Assembly (NCBI GenBank): GCA_963970005.1 | Contig: CAXAMN010022917.1 | Coordinates: forward strand, 2,025,858 to 2,089,857 | From: Durusdinium trenchii | Taxonomy: Eukaryota; Sar; Dinophyceae; Suessiales; Symbiodiniaceae | Length of the DNA: 64,000 nt | Direction of reading: 5' to 3' | In this document: positions 11,763 to 22,635 of the stretch, piece by piece | Layout of the letters: each line of letters begins with the position of its first letter | How positions within the stretch are numbered: the stretch's first letter is position 1 | The notes under the pieces: generated by a model | The model's input: the letters and a program-made list of their open reading frames with translations, nothing else | Told to the model about the DNA's origin: nothing | Databases searched by the model: none | Translations under genes and position numbers: made by a program

Positions 11763-11890
11763 ACACCACCATCATCATATATCATATAACTTATAACTAT
11801 AGACTTATTAGACTAACTATAAATTATAATATATATATATTTATATTTATAAATGTATAATTTATATTTTACATAATATATAAACAGCAG
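11763..11890. repeat. A+T-rich tract left of nested ORFs
   Basis: About 130 bp of almost pure A/T, with TATATA and ATAACT words, inside the 6.8-kb intron. A matching A+T-rich and CAT/TCATA-rich tract lies at 17.56-17.77 kb, so the two nested genes are bracketed by such tracts. Confidence 0.6.
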
Positions 11891-12090
11891 CCAAACATCT
11901 GTTTGTTTGTCTGTGTGTTCCCATACGGTCCAGGTCCATAGTCCATCAACATGGGATATTCCATAGTCAATTTCATACTGATAGTGAGGTTAAAATGGTT
12001 TACAATTGAGCCAACTTGGCTTAGGAAAACACGAGTCAGGATTCAGGATCAGGACTTTGCATATGTTTCTCAAACCATTGACCACGGGCC

Positions 12091-14598
12091 ATGGTTTTTA
12101 GATTGCTAGCTGCCAAACATCAAGAAGAAGACCCACGTCATTCTGCCCCTGATCAGCCACAGCGTTCCCGATACAAAGGAGACAGAGTGTTTCAGAGGAT
12201 CCGCACTGAGAAAGCCAGAGTGCGAAAGCTGTTGAATGCTCAGAAATTGAAGCTGGAGAAAAAGAACAGTCCTGGTCACGACAAACACATTGCTATTTCT
12301 ACTGGCCATGACTGCTCCTCTCGCATGTCGTTCAGTGAGCATGTGCAACATTTTTTCTTTACAAGAAGTTTCACTCATGCTGCTGACCAAGAAAGTTCAT
12401 ACTATGACAACAAACGAGGTTTTGAGCGTGACCGTCGTCGCAGTGTGCTCAGCCTTATAAAGTCACTAGTTGCTATGCTTTCACAGGTCTTCCAAGTGAA
12501 TCAGGCAACTGGCAGTGATTCTCCTGCTCCAAGTCTGTTTCATATTTTGAACGCTCATATTGTAGATGACACATCTACAAAAATGAGGGGGCCCTGCTCT
12601 TCCACAGACAGGACTTCAGTGGTGACGATCATGAACGCAGTCCAGTCTTTGCATGTTCGACGTTCCATGGACTGCAATCCTGATGGTGATGATGGGTCTA
12701 CTACTGTTCAGAAATGTGGCTCCTGCTTGAGCATGAAGATCCCGACACCACTCATCATACTAGAGAATGCTGACACCCAGACAATTCATGACAGTTTCAC
12801 AAGTTGTGCAATGGTCACCTCTGCTGGGATTGGTGCAATGTTTGCGCAATTTGGGCTACAGAAAGAGGCTCTTCCACTCACCTCCTGGCGTACATTTGCA
12901 TTTGTGGGAGATGCCCTCAAAGCCAACGACAGTGCATACAGAAGAGAGTGTGAGGAAATGGCAAAGCGCAAGAGGTCAGATAGCAAGCACTTGGCAATCA
13001 GGGTGAAGTGTGGAATCCACCAACTTTGCTTGATTCGAAAGCCTGTTGTACTGATGGTGGACCGCCTGTGGAGTACAGTTGTTCGGTTATCGCACTTATT
13101 CGAGAGCATGACATTCAGGAAAAACTTTGCTCGTACAATGGCATCATTAGTCTCCGCTTCTTTCGTTTTTGTCCCAGCCACTGAGCTTCCATCCAATTCA
13201 CATACTGATCATGCGAGACAAGTGCTGAAGGATTCCTTTCGATGCCAGTCCATAATGCGAAGAAACACATTTGAGGAGATTCTGGAGTATTTGAATGGAA
13301 ATTTGGAGCTTGACACAGTAGTACACCATTGTGTGAGCACTCCTGACTGCATCTGCTGTGAAAATGCTGAGCAAAGCCTGGCTAAATGCTTACAGCTTTT
13401 GATACCCTTTTGTTCAAGAGGCTACCAAGTGCCTTTGCTCTACAGATTCAAGCATTATGACGAAGCAATATGCTACATCACATTCCTCACAAGTGCGCAC
13501 AATTTACTCAGTCGGACTCTCAGCAATATGGAAATTGCTAAGTGCACAAGTCCCAGCCAGCAAGCAGTTATTGACAAACTACTTGGTGACTGTGATCTGG
13601 CCAGTGAGGGCCCTGGAACAGATGCTGCAGTTTTTGGTGAAAACATTGACATGGAAAGCTTCCAGTCTCACAATGCCAAACGTAAACAGCTTGTTTTGCA
13701 GGAAGTGACCAGTGCCCAGTTCAGGCAAAAGGCATTGATGGTGGACTTCATGATAAAGCCCATGGACCACCAAATGAACCGCTTCTTCGCCCGCACTAAG
13801 CAGCTGGCCCGATTGACTCTTCTGGAGGAGCACGATACAGAGTGGCAACAGAATGCTGAAAAGTGTCGTGCTTTGTTCTTGTCAGTTGTGTCTGGCGAAT
13901 TTGGGCAAGACATCATCACCAAGTATTGCTCGATGCTGACCACTCAGATTGATACTTTGGTCAGAGTTGGTTTTGAGGCTTCATCATCAAACATGCAGAC
14001 TCTACTGACAATGGGCATTGTCATCATTTCAGACACCTGGAGACGCTTTGTCCATGAGCATGCAACATACCCCTGGAAAATGTTTTCCCTGCTAAACACG
14101 ACTCTGGAAAGGTTTGTGCAGGAATGGGATTGCATGAAACATGCGAGCCTTTCTTGCCGGAACTGCTTTGACATGGAACTCAGCCTGAGATTGCTGGATG
14201 CATTTCCAGAACTGCATGGCCAACCGCATCATGTTCAACAATCAGTGTCAGCCCAAGTAAAGCTGTTGCTGCGTGACCTGGCTGTTCATGTTCCTTTGAC
14301 CTCTGACCCGGTCGAAATCAAGAATGGGCAGGTGCAAGTCTCTACCTCCAGACGAACCAGTGGTGCCACTAAAGCGCCAGCAGCTGCCAGGGAAACATCC
14401 TTTTTACAAACTTTCATTCGAGATCATGAACTAGTACGGCACTGGGTCGAAGAACAAACACTCCCAGCAAAAGCTACTGTTTCTGGCATTCTGAAGCGAG
14501 TTGGCCTTGGAGGTAAGAATCAACATTCCAAAGATCGCCAGTCCGTTCCTATCAATGTGACTTGGGCTGAATTGGGCATGAACTTTTTAGATGTGTGA
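12091..14598 (+). CDS. RNase H-fold transposase-like protein, 835 aa
   Basis: A single uninterrupted exon encodes 835 residues. The N terminus is strongly basic. The middle shows a pattern like RNase H-fold transposases of hAT or KDZ type: Asp-Asp in HIVDDTSTKM (residues 159-160), then FVGDALKANDS (Asp 274, Asn 279), then KCGIHQLCLIRKP (Cys 307, His 310), resembling the D...N...C..H..L series of those enzymes. Extra Cys pairs (KCGSC near 209; CICC near 432) could bind zinc. A final catalytic acid was not placed. It lies inside an intron of the methyltransferase gene, in the same direction, 324 bp before the HMG-box gene. Single-exon structure contrasts with its neighbours. A domesticated or dinoflagellate-specific protein is an alternative. 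The assignment rests on motif order only. Confidence 0.5.
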   Translation: MVFRLLAAKHQEEDPRHSAPDQPQRSRYKGDRVFQRIRTEKARVRKLLNAQKLKLEKKNSPGHDKHIAISTGHDCSSRMSFSEHVQHFFFTRSFTHAADQESSYYDNKRGFERDRRRSVLSLIKSLVAMLSQVFQVNQATGSDSPAPSLFHILNAHIVDDTSTKMRGPCSSTDRTSVVTIMNAVQSLHVRRSMDCNPDGDDGSTTVQKCGSCLSMKIPTPLIILENADTQTIHDSFTSCAMVTSAGIGAMFAQFGLQKEALPLTSWRTFAFVGDALKANDSAYRRECEEMAKRKRSDSKHLAIRVKCGIHQLCLIRKPVVLMVDRLWSTVVRLSHLFESMTFRKNFARTMASLVSASFVFVPATELPSNSHTDHARQVLKDSFRCQSIMRRNTFEEILEYLNGNLELDTVVHHCVSTPDCICCENAEQSLAKCLQLLIPFCSRGYQVPLLYRFKHYDEAICYITFLTSAHNLLSRTLSNMEIAKCTSPSQQAVIDKLLGDCDLASEGPGTDAAVFGENIDMESFQSHNAKRKQLVLQEVTSAQFRQKALMVDFMIKPMDHQMNRFFARTKQLARLTLLEEHDTEWQQNAEKCRALFLSVVSGEFGQDIITKYCSMLTTQIDTLVRVGFEASSSNMQTLLTMGIVIISDTWRRFVHEHATYPWKMFSLLNTTLERFVQEWDCMKHASLSCRNCFDMELSLRLLDAFPELHGQPHHVQQSVSAQVKLLLRDLAVHVPLTSDPVEIKNGQVQVSTSRRTSGATKAPAAARETSFLQTFIRDHELVRHWVEEQTLPAKATVSGILKRVGLGGKNQHSKDRQSVPINVTWAELGMNFLDV

Positions 14599-14921
14599 CT
14601 CCAAGGCTCAAGAACTTATATGACTCTCTCATGTGTCATGTCATGAGTCATGAGGTGTAAATGTCCTGGAGTCAGGGAAATCTAAACATCCCATCAACCA
14701 AGCAAGGGTTGGAGGTGACTCCACTCAAGTCATGCAATTCTGATCCAGGGTTGGGTGTACATCATGTGCATGTTGCAAGCAGAATCAGAATCAAACTATG
14801 GCAAATGGCCCATCCCTATCAACCCCACTTCAAGTGGAACTGGTGATAAACATGAGCCATCAGCCATTGGTTCCTTTTGATACTTGTTTCCAATACTTCT
14901 ACGATTCTTTGACCAAGTCAG

Positions 14922-17028
14922 GATCGGTGGGAGTCAAAGGCAGCCAAGAAGGAAAGGGTGGTGAAGTTTGCAACTCGCAAACAAAGAAAGCTCAGTGCAT
15001 GGAACGTATTTCAACGTGAGAAATTGAAGGAGACGTCTTTGGAGCCCGGGGAATACAAACAACATGTAGCTGAGCTCTCAAAAGAGTGGAAGTCCATGAG
15101 TGAGCAAGATCAAGCTGCTTTTGCTATTCAAGCAGAGTTTGAGTCTCAGCTGAGAAAGCAGGCATCAACTATCCCTTTGGCGCCAAAGGGATGTTCAAGA
15201 CCTGAAGTTGACGGCCAAATTGGCACCAGTGCTCTCAAGAAGCTCTCAGTTGTTCGACTTCAACAAAATTTTCAAAACGCTTCAGATCATGTGGTGTGGA
15301 AATCAACTTCCCAACTCGGTGAATGCTGTTTGGCCTGGGGAGAGAACATATTTTCCTGTTTTCTTCTTTTCTTGGTCCTGATCAAAGGACACTGTGACAC
15401 TGTTTGTTTGTTTGTTTGTTTGTTTGTTTGTTTGCTTTGTTCCGGGGTTGACAGGCCCAAAGATCCTAAACCTGAGCCTAAGCTTGTTTTAAGTTGTAGT
15501 TGCAGCTGCTGTAGTCTCATCTTGTTTGCAGTTTGCAGCAGTTTGCAGTAAATAAACTGTCATCTGAGTCATCTGTCTTCCTGTAGTGTCATGTCATGTA
15601 ATCTCATTTCACCAGGCTCCAAGTATTGCTTTGCTGACCATTCATTCTTGCTTGCTTTGAGGCTCTGGAGCTTTGAAGGAAAAGTTCATTGATACACAAA
15701 CAACAGATGAAGAGTGTGAGGAATTTCTCAAGAAGGCGTTCCATTCTGTCCAATATCAACTTCAAGCCACTCTCCCTGTTCCTGAAGGGAGTGACCACGA
15801 GCAAGAGCATAGTGTTGACCAGGTAAGGAAGACATGTCATGCTGAATTTGGTGGCCTTTGTGAGCTCTCAACCCACAGAGCTCTTGTAGGCAAATTGGTG
15901 CGTGTTCTGAACCGGGCATTCCAGGACAATGATGTGAAAGTTGGCAACCTCGTGGTTCTACGCTCTGAATCCCTACACTTTCTCGGGTTTCTTGGAGTGT
16001 GTATGGCAAGGCCAATGCTCCATACTTTGGTGGAGGCCAAGTTGAGGTTGGATGATGATGTGGTCAGCTTTGTCAATCCAAGCCTGGATACACCAAGCGC
16101 AAAAGTTCTTACAAGCCACGAGTTTTTCCATCAGATGGCGATTTCTGGCCCTATTACTCATGTAACTGTTGAAGTGTGGAACTACACCGTACCATTGCAA
16201 AGTGGTCTGCAAATCCATTTGGGAGACAAGAAAGCAGAGTTTGACCTTGACCCAGCCCAACGTCAGGTGGTCAGGAAGCCTCATGTAAGAACACGCTTCA
16301 ATCTGAAGCTGAAGAACAAGAGAAGGAAAAGAACATCCAGAGCCAGGAAGTCCAGCAAGAAGAAAAGCACATTGGCAGTGGCAGCCAAACGCAACAAGAG
16401 GCAGAATGACAAGCAGTCCCAGTCAGGTACCTCTGACTCGTCAGCCACAAGCACAGTGTCTGGCAAGAGTGAGGGGCCAAACACTGCAGAAGATCTCATT
16501 GAAGCACATACGTTTCTCTCAGAAAATTTTCAATCGGAGGATGCAAGCGCCAAGGTCCTCATAGAGGAGCATGAGCGTGTCAGAGATGAGGTGGAGGCAG
16601 TGTACACAACCCAGCCAGAGCCAGCTTCATCGTCTCAAGTGTCACATTCTGAGCAGCCACCCAAGGTGATTGCAGAACAGAAGGCACAGGCAAAGCAGGG
16701 AAAAGGCTACTCTTCCTTTTTCAGCAAACAATGTGGTTTGGAAGAGGTCGCCATCGCTGTTTCAAATCGGAGCTCGTGTTACTACTGCAAGAACAGGATT
16801 GCCAAAGGAAGTGTTCGCTGCTCATGGTATCACAATGTTTTGAGACCAAGTGCTTGGGTCCATGAAGGTTGTTTAACACATCTCATTCTCAGGGACGGTT
16901 TCTTGTCAGAGACAAAAAAGCGGCTTGCATTGTTAAAGAGGCAAGCAAGCAGCTCCCAAACAGCATCCATTACAAACGCTGTTGAGTCTCTTCAGTTGTC
17001 AATCACAAACATGACACCACCACCATGA
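14922..17028 (+). CDS. HMG-box protein with C-terminal CxxC...H..C zinc finger
   Basis: Two exons, 14922-15318 and 15662-17028, joined by a phase-1 GT-AG intron (QLG then SGALKEK). A basic start leads into an HMG-box (RKLSAWNVFQREK...KEWKSMSEQDQAAF), about 60 residues, a DNA-bending fold. A middle domain of unknown type follows (about 15850-16290), then a Lys/Arg-rich stretch near 16310-16400 that looks like a nuclear localisation signal, then a Ser-rich linker. The C terminus has CYYCKNRIAKG...WVHEGC (about 16780-16875), a Cys-x2-Cys...His-x2-Cys finger like that of PARP-type zinc fingers. The true start is not fixed: an AG acceptor precedes 14922, so a first exon may lie upstream. HMG proteins accompany transposases in KDZ-type elements, which fits its place behind the transposase-like ORF. 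Confidence 0.6.
15401..15434 (+). repeat. (TTTG)n microsatellite in the HMG-gene intron
   Basis: About eight TTTG units inside the intron 15319-15661. Confidence 0.95.
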
Positions 17029-18151
17029 AGAAAACACATTCTGCAGGAGGAGTGAAAAAGGAGTGCCCTCATCAGTGGGAGTGGGTCAGAGTGTGAGTCA
17101 ACACTTTTTTGAGTGGGCCAGTGGGTCAGGTCATGTTACATGTTTTGCATGTTCACATTGTCCACCCTCTGCCACTGTCAGACGCCTGCTGATTGGATGC
17201 TGAATGGGCGCCTGGAAGACGGTCGCCCAATTGGCTTGGATCTTTTGCCCAACTACCACAGGATCACGCTCAAATTGGAGTGTCTTGGTTTGTGAAGCCA
17301 TGATGAGGTGAAAGGAGGTGAACTAAACACAATGGTTGGCTTTGGTACAGTTCAACACTGGTAATGTACTGTGCTGATACTTTTCATTTCAAGCATTTGG
17401 ACATGGATGCAATGAACCAGGACAATGGATGACAACAAGACAAGACAATGACATTCAGATTGTCAATCCGAGTCGTAGTCGATAGTACTTACTTGCTGAA
17501 GTACAACTTGCTGGCATATTGCTGCAAAGTGCAACATATCATTCATTCATATCATTATCACATATTCATACGACATACCATGTGACTCACATACACATAC
17601 ATCATAGACATATCATATGTCAGAGTCATAGAGTCATAGAGTCATAGTCTGAGTCGAGTCATAGACGATTATAAAATATTTCAAAAATCATATAACTAAC
17701 TGACCGATCTATTCATGACTCACTCATCACTGATCCACTCATCATACATAAGTTACATAGCCTGTAGCCCCTGGAGCCCCTATAGCCACCCTATTGTTGT
17801 CTTTTCACTTGTTTGAAGCTGTGGGATCCAAGGCAAGTGAAATCAATGAACCAAAGAATAGGGAAGGGTGAGTGAAACTTCTGAGTTCCACGAACAGTAA
17901 ATGTCTATGTGTTGATGTCACTGTCTAAGTCAACGGTCTATGTACTTTACATACATGAAATGCGACTCGGCTTATGTACGTGCGTTGTTAAGTTATCGAA
18001 TCATGAATCATATCCATTGCATTTCACATTGCAAGTTATGTAACGTAGCCTTTGTTTGCTTGCAAAGTCACCACAACACTTTGAACTTCACACAGTCCCT
18101 TGACCCTTACAATACATTCATACTCACTCACTTGCCAACTGAGTTCGCAAG
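17029..18151. other. Right flank of nested ORFs, with CATA/GAGTCATA repeats
   Basis: No gene recognised. At about 17560-17770 there is an A+T-rich tract with repeated CATAT and GAGTCATA words. The word ATCATATAACT at 17687-17697 also occurs at 11781-11791 on the other side of the nested genes. The segment ends at the acceptor of the motif VIII exon. Confidence 0.5.
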
Positions 18152-21100
18152 ACTTTGGAATGGCACAAAGTCGGGCCAGAGTTTACTTCATCCTTGTCAA
18201 GAAGGAGCTAGCATCCTTGGAAAAACTTTCCTGGATCTTCGACCATCTCTTGTGGAAGGGAATTATGCCAGAGTTCCAGGGAGGCAATATGGCAAGTGTT
18301 GCACAGGTTCGGGCCTACGTGCAAGAAGTGCTGAAGTCTGGTGGTTGGAGTGGAACCCCGCCAGCCCCTTCCCAAGACACCTGCTCCAAATGTTCATTTC
18401 ACATTCTGGTTTTCATGAAGAAAAAGAAAATCCAACAGGCACCAAACGTGGGCAAACGTAGGTTCCAAAAGCCAAAACGATGGTGTAGAAATAGCTTAGA
18501 GCGGTTTAGAGCGGTTCAGGACTATTCCTAAAACAGCCAGGACTAATCCTCAAAGGCTTCAAAGGGGTCATTTTCCTCTCACCGCTGCCAAGGACGGGAC
18601 CCGTGTCAAGGCTTGTGTGGACTTGGCCAAGGCAGCCAGGAAACAATTGCGGATTGGGAAGCCAGGTGGCCCCCCCCAAGTACACCCAGGAGAATGATGT
18701 GAGCCACCTTCAGTTGAACCAACGGGAACAAGAATCACTAAACCTGAACTTTGGAGCTTTGTGGGCAGCTTGGTTTCCTTTAGCCTCAAGTGTTCTAGTT
18801 CTATTTGGGTCCAGAAATCCTGTTCAAAAAGATTCTGAAGTTCCAGGCTTTTCGCCACTTGCAGTCATTCCCACTTCCATTTGCTAGACCAGCCACACAA
18901 CTTCACACAGCCCAGTCACACTTCTTATTTCTTACTATTACTCTGACTCTGACTAAAATGTTCCTTTGTTACTGGGTGGGCTCACAAGTTTGATAAATGA
19001 AATAATGAAATCATTATAATTTATGACTCAAGACTAAGACTATGACTATGACTCTGACTATGATGACTAGACAAAAACTACTGCTTAAATACTGCACTAC
19101 TAGTCTATCAAGTTATAGTTGGCTATCAAGTTAAGTTGTATATAAATAATATGTTATGTTTTATCTAGTATAATAATATAAACATATATCATAACTAGGG
19201 AACCGCTCTAAACCGTTCAGAGCTATTCCTTGGCAAACTTTTAGGATTAGCTCTAAACCGCTCTAAACCGTACAGAACTATTTCTAAGGTTTGTGATTAT
19301 GGAAGACATTTAGAAACCGCTCTAAACCGCTCTGAAACTAATTGGAAAAATGGCCTGGATATGCTAGTAATAGAACTAAACCGCTCTAAACCGTTCAGAG
19401 CTATTTCCAAAAGCAACTTTAGGAATAGCTCTGTACCGTTTAGAGCCGTTCAGTGCTAATTCAAAAATCCATTGCGTCACTAGCATCACGATATAGTATG
19501 TTTTCATTCAATGTTAAGAAGAAGTATATACATTTACAGATATTACAAACTACAGAACAGTAATACATAGTCACATACTTTGAATCAATTAAACACTAAA
19601 GTTAACAAATAATAAGATGTTTGTAATGTACTGATGTCTATAGCACAGTGAACAAAACAACATACAAACATCAACTTATTTAACCTACCTTAACTGCTTA
19701 ACTCATACCAACCTTCCCTTTTTGCATATTTGACTCGACCCTTTACTTGAACTCAGCCCAACCTAACTGTTCCTGGCTTCTTGTCCAGTGACGCATATAC
19801 TGACTAGTTACTTACTTAAGTTTTTCAATACTGGATTCCACACTGATTCCACAAAACAAACTATAGTGTTGCGCTTTGTTGCCATTAGGGGACATGAAAA
19901 GCACTTATGTAAGGGGGTTTGCCAGTTTGCCTTCAGAAATGCTGACATAAGCTTTGTCACTCTACTGAGGAATGGTGGTCAACTATGAACTTGAACTAAG
20001 ACTACTTTACAACCGACACACACACAAATTATTCACTATCTATCATCTATCTCTTGAAATTCTTATGATTCAGTCTGTTCATGGGAAGAGTTTAAACAAT
20101 GAATAAGTTTGAATAAGGGCAAAGGTCAAGGAGGACTCCTAAACATGTGTTTTGCTCAGTTAGTTCAGTCTAGAGTCAAGTCTAGTGTAGAAGCTTCACC
20201 CACTGTTCTCTTCACAGGGGCTGTTAAAATCAAACGGCCTTACGGCCTTACACAGCTAAATTAAATTGGACTGAGATGTTGGGCTGAGTTCAGTTTTGAA
20301 CATCGCAGTAGTGTTCATGTCACCAGTTTAGCTTTTATTGGCAGTGGCATTGGCAAATAAAGATTCATATCGAATCATATCATATCATATCATATAATTA
20401 TAGCAAAATTTGACATGTCCTGCCAATGTATGGGTAAATCTCATACACGCATCATCAATCTCTTCTGTATCTGTCAATTAAATCACCACAGTGCGTTTAC
20501 TTGGATGTTAGATGTTGTCAGTTTGCAAAGAAGAGCTTCCCATTGAGCAGCTACCACTAACTACACCATGATTTGATAGTATAACTTAACTTTCATTCTG
20601 CTTCAATGTCACTACTATCTGAGGAAAACAATGTGGATCCAGTGGAAAGGAGTTGCTTCACTGATTTGGCCCGTGGACATCTTAGTTTCAGCCCAAAAGT
20701 GGGTGAAATTTAAACTGATCGGAAGTCATGTCACACACACACACCAGTTTGGTTGTGATGAAAAATGTCAGGTTCTTGGGGGCGCAAGTCCGTTTTCTAT
20801 TCCGGGAAGTTGAGTGCCCTCACCAGCTCTGTGAAGTACTACGACTTTGCCAAGAAAGATCTTTTGTTGGCAGAGGCACACTGTGGAGTTGTCTCAGATT
20901 TCTGATAATAATTAACAGCTGGGATGTCCTGTCACGTGACTGGCACTGGTTCAAAGGAAGGCCATGGTTTCTTGAGTTTTTTTCCACAGCCTCTACACTC
21001 TTCAGTTTCAACAACTGTCAGGTGGAAACATAGTCACCCAGTTGCCAACTTTGGGTCACCTAGTTGCCAACTCTGGATTGCAGGACTTGCTATGCTTGCA

Positions 21101-22049
21101 GGGCTACGACTTATCAACTCTGGAGCTGCCTGCATTGGGCTTGTCCTACAAAGACATCAACAGACTTGCAGGCAGCAAACAAAACACCATCCCTGATGCC
21201 TTCAATTCCTTTGTTGTGACAAGGTGCTTGAGGTAATTGCTTTTGTATGCGGATGAAGTGGTGCTTGTATATCCCAAACTGTAACTGATTGGGCTTCATG
21301 TATTAGAGTCAAGTGCTGGGTCTGGTTGACATACATGCATATGATGTGGGACAACATTGACATGTGACATGTGGCATTTGTTGTTTGGCATAGCGACGTA
21401 GGTGAAGCAATGTCTCCTCCAGTTCTTGGGAGTCTCATGGCTTTGTGCATTGCCTACATACTCCCATCCAGCAATGGATGGCTGCCCATCGAGTCTGAAG
21501 AGCCTTCCACCCGCAACTATGTCAAGGAGTACAAGGATGCAGGCAGCAATGATTACGTCAGTGTGGTCCTACCAAATGATTGCAATGATCATTGTGCCAG
21601 GCTTGAAAATGTCAAGACCGGTCTCTTTGGCATTTACTGTGTGCCTCCTCCTGCATCAACCCACAGGCCATGTAACATGTGTGGGAAGAAGTTCCTGGAT
21701 TGCCAGCTGGCATGTGAGTGGAGGACAAGGACCAAAGTCAAGAAGCTTCATGACTCCTGTTTGCTTGACTACACCCTGTGGAAGAACCGTGAGAGGGAGA
21801 CCCTTTCTCGGGCCAGGAGGCTTGCGATGAAAACTGGGAGCATGCTGTGCTTGGCAGCCCTTTGACAGGTGGGCCTGGATCGACTCATATGAGAGCCAAA
21901 TTTGGGCGACTCCTTCACCCAATGAGACCAGTGAGGGTGGGTCCGATGTTTCTGATGACGACGCTGCTGACGCCAGTGCTTCTGGTGTGACCTCAAATGG
22001 AGGTGGTGTTGCCTTGCGACCTTTGAAAGTGAGACGTGTTGGAGCCTGA
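18152..22049 (+). CDS. C5-cytosine DNA methyltransferase, 3' exons (motifs V
   Basis: This part carries motifs VIII to X of the methyltransferase. The exon from 18152 opens with motif VIII, DFGMAQSRARVYF (Q-x-R-x-R), joined in phase to the exon ending at 11324. A further exon near 18,560-18,800 changes frame inside an eight-C run at 18670-18677 (KPGGPP then KYTQEND), an apparent frameshift. Exon-like pieces near 20,640 (FTDLARGHLSFSPKVGE) and 20,770-20,900 (YYDFAKKDLLLAE) fit the target-recognition part. The exon ending at 21232 holds motifs IX-X: LQDLLCLQGYD and INRLAGSKQNTIPDAF, with Ser where the invariant Asn of motif X is expected. A C-terminal segment (21.4-21.86 kb) has CNMCGKKF...HDSC, another Cys/His finger, and an acidic tail stops at 22047. 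Activity is uncertain. Confidence 0.6.
18485..18556 (+). repeat. GCGGTTTAGAGCGG / GGACTATTCCTAAAA repeat
   Basis: TTAGAGCGG occurs twice, followed by CAGGACTATTCCTAAAAC and CCAGGACTAATCCT. It combines the left-edge unit of 7.9 kb with the CTAAACCG unit of 19.2 kb in opposite orientation. It is intronic. Confidence 0.7.
19196..19470 (+). repeat. CTCTAAACCG tandem-like repeat cluster
   Basis: Eight or more copies of GCTCTAAACCG(C/T), often followed by TTCAGAGCTATTCC, spread over 275 bp. The words CTCTAAACCG and CGGTTTAGAG are reverse complements, so this cluster is inverted relative to the copies at 18485. Confidence 0.75.
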
Positions 22050-22635
22050 CAGTTTCCAGGCTTGCTTTTTGTGGGAGTCTATGATTCCATCATAGGCCAG
22101 GCATAGACCGTAGAACATGTGAAGGCAACTAACGCTCCTTGCCATGCCAATGTCTTCATTTGCCATGTCGATTTCATTGACTTCTTTAGTTTTCTTCAAT
22201 TGTTCTAGAAAGGTGGTGTGGTGCGCCAGTTGCCTGTTGGGGCTGCAGCACAGATCAGATTCGTGCTGCTTTGGGCTTTGGAGCGTGTGATTTCACACGC
22301 TGCAAATTCATTCTTTGATATGACTTCTTAGTGCATTCAGAACACAATAGAAAGGACGACCGCAAGCAGGAGCAACAGACTGACTCACTGTGAAACTTCT
22401 TTCATGTCAAGTCAAACTGTCGAGACTTGTCAAACTGTTGACCTCCACTGTCACAAGTCACTAGTCGGTTTCTTCATGGACAAATCATCATCAGAACATT
22501 TCCTGTTTGCAACTGTCACTTGAGTCTTGAGTCTTTGTATCCACACCACATGAGCTGTTCTTCGCTTCCAAAGCTTTTTGTGTCAGTTGACAGGTCATTG
22601 GTAGTTCATATCACCTCCTTGTTGTTGGAAGGGCC

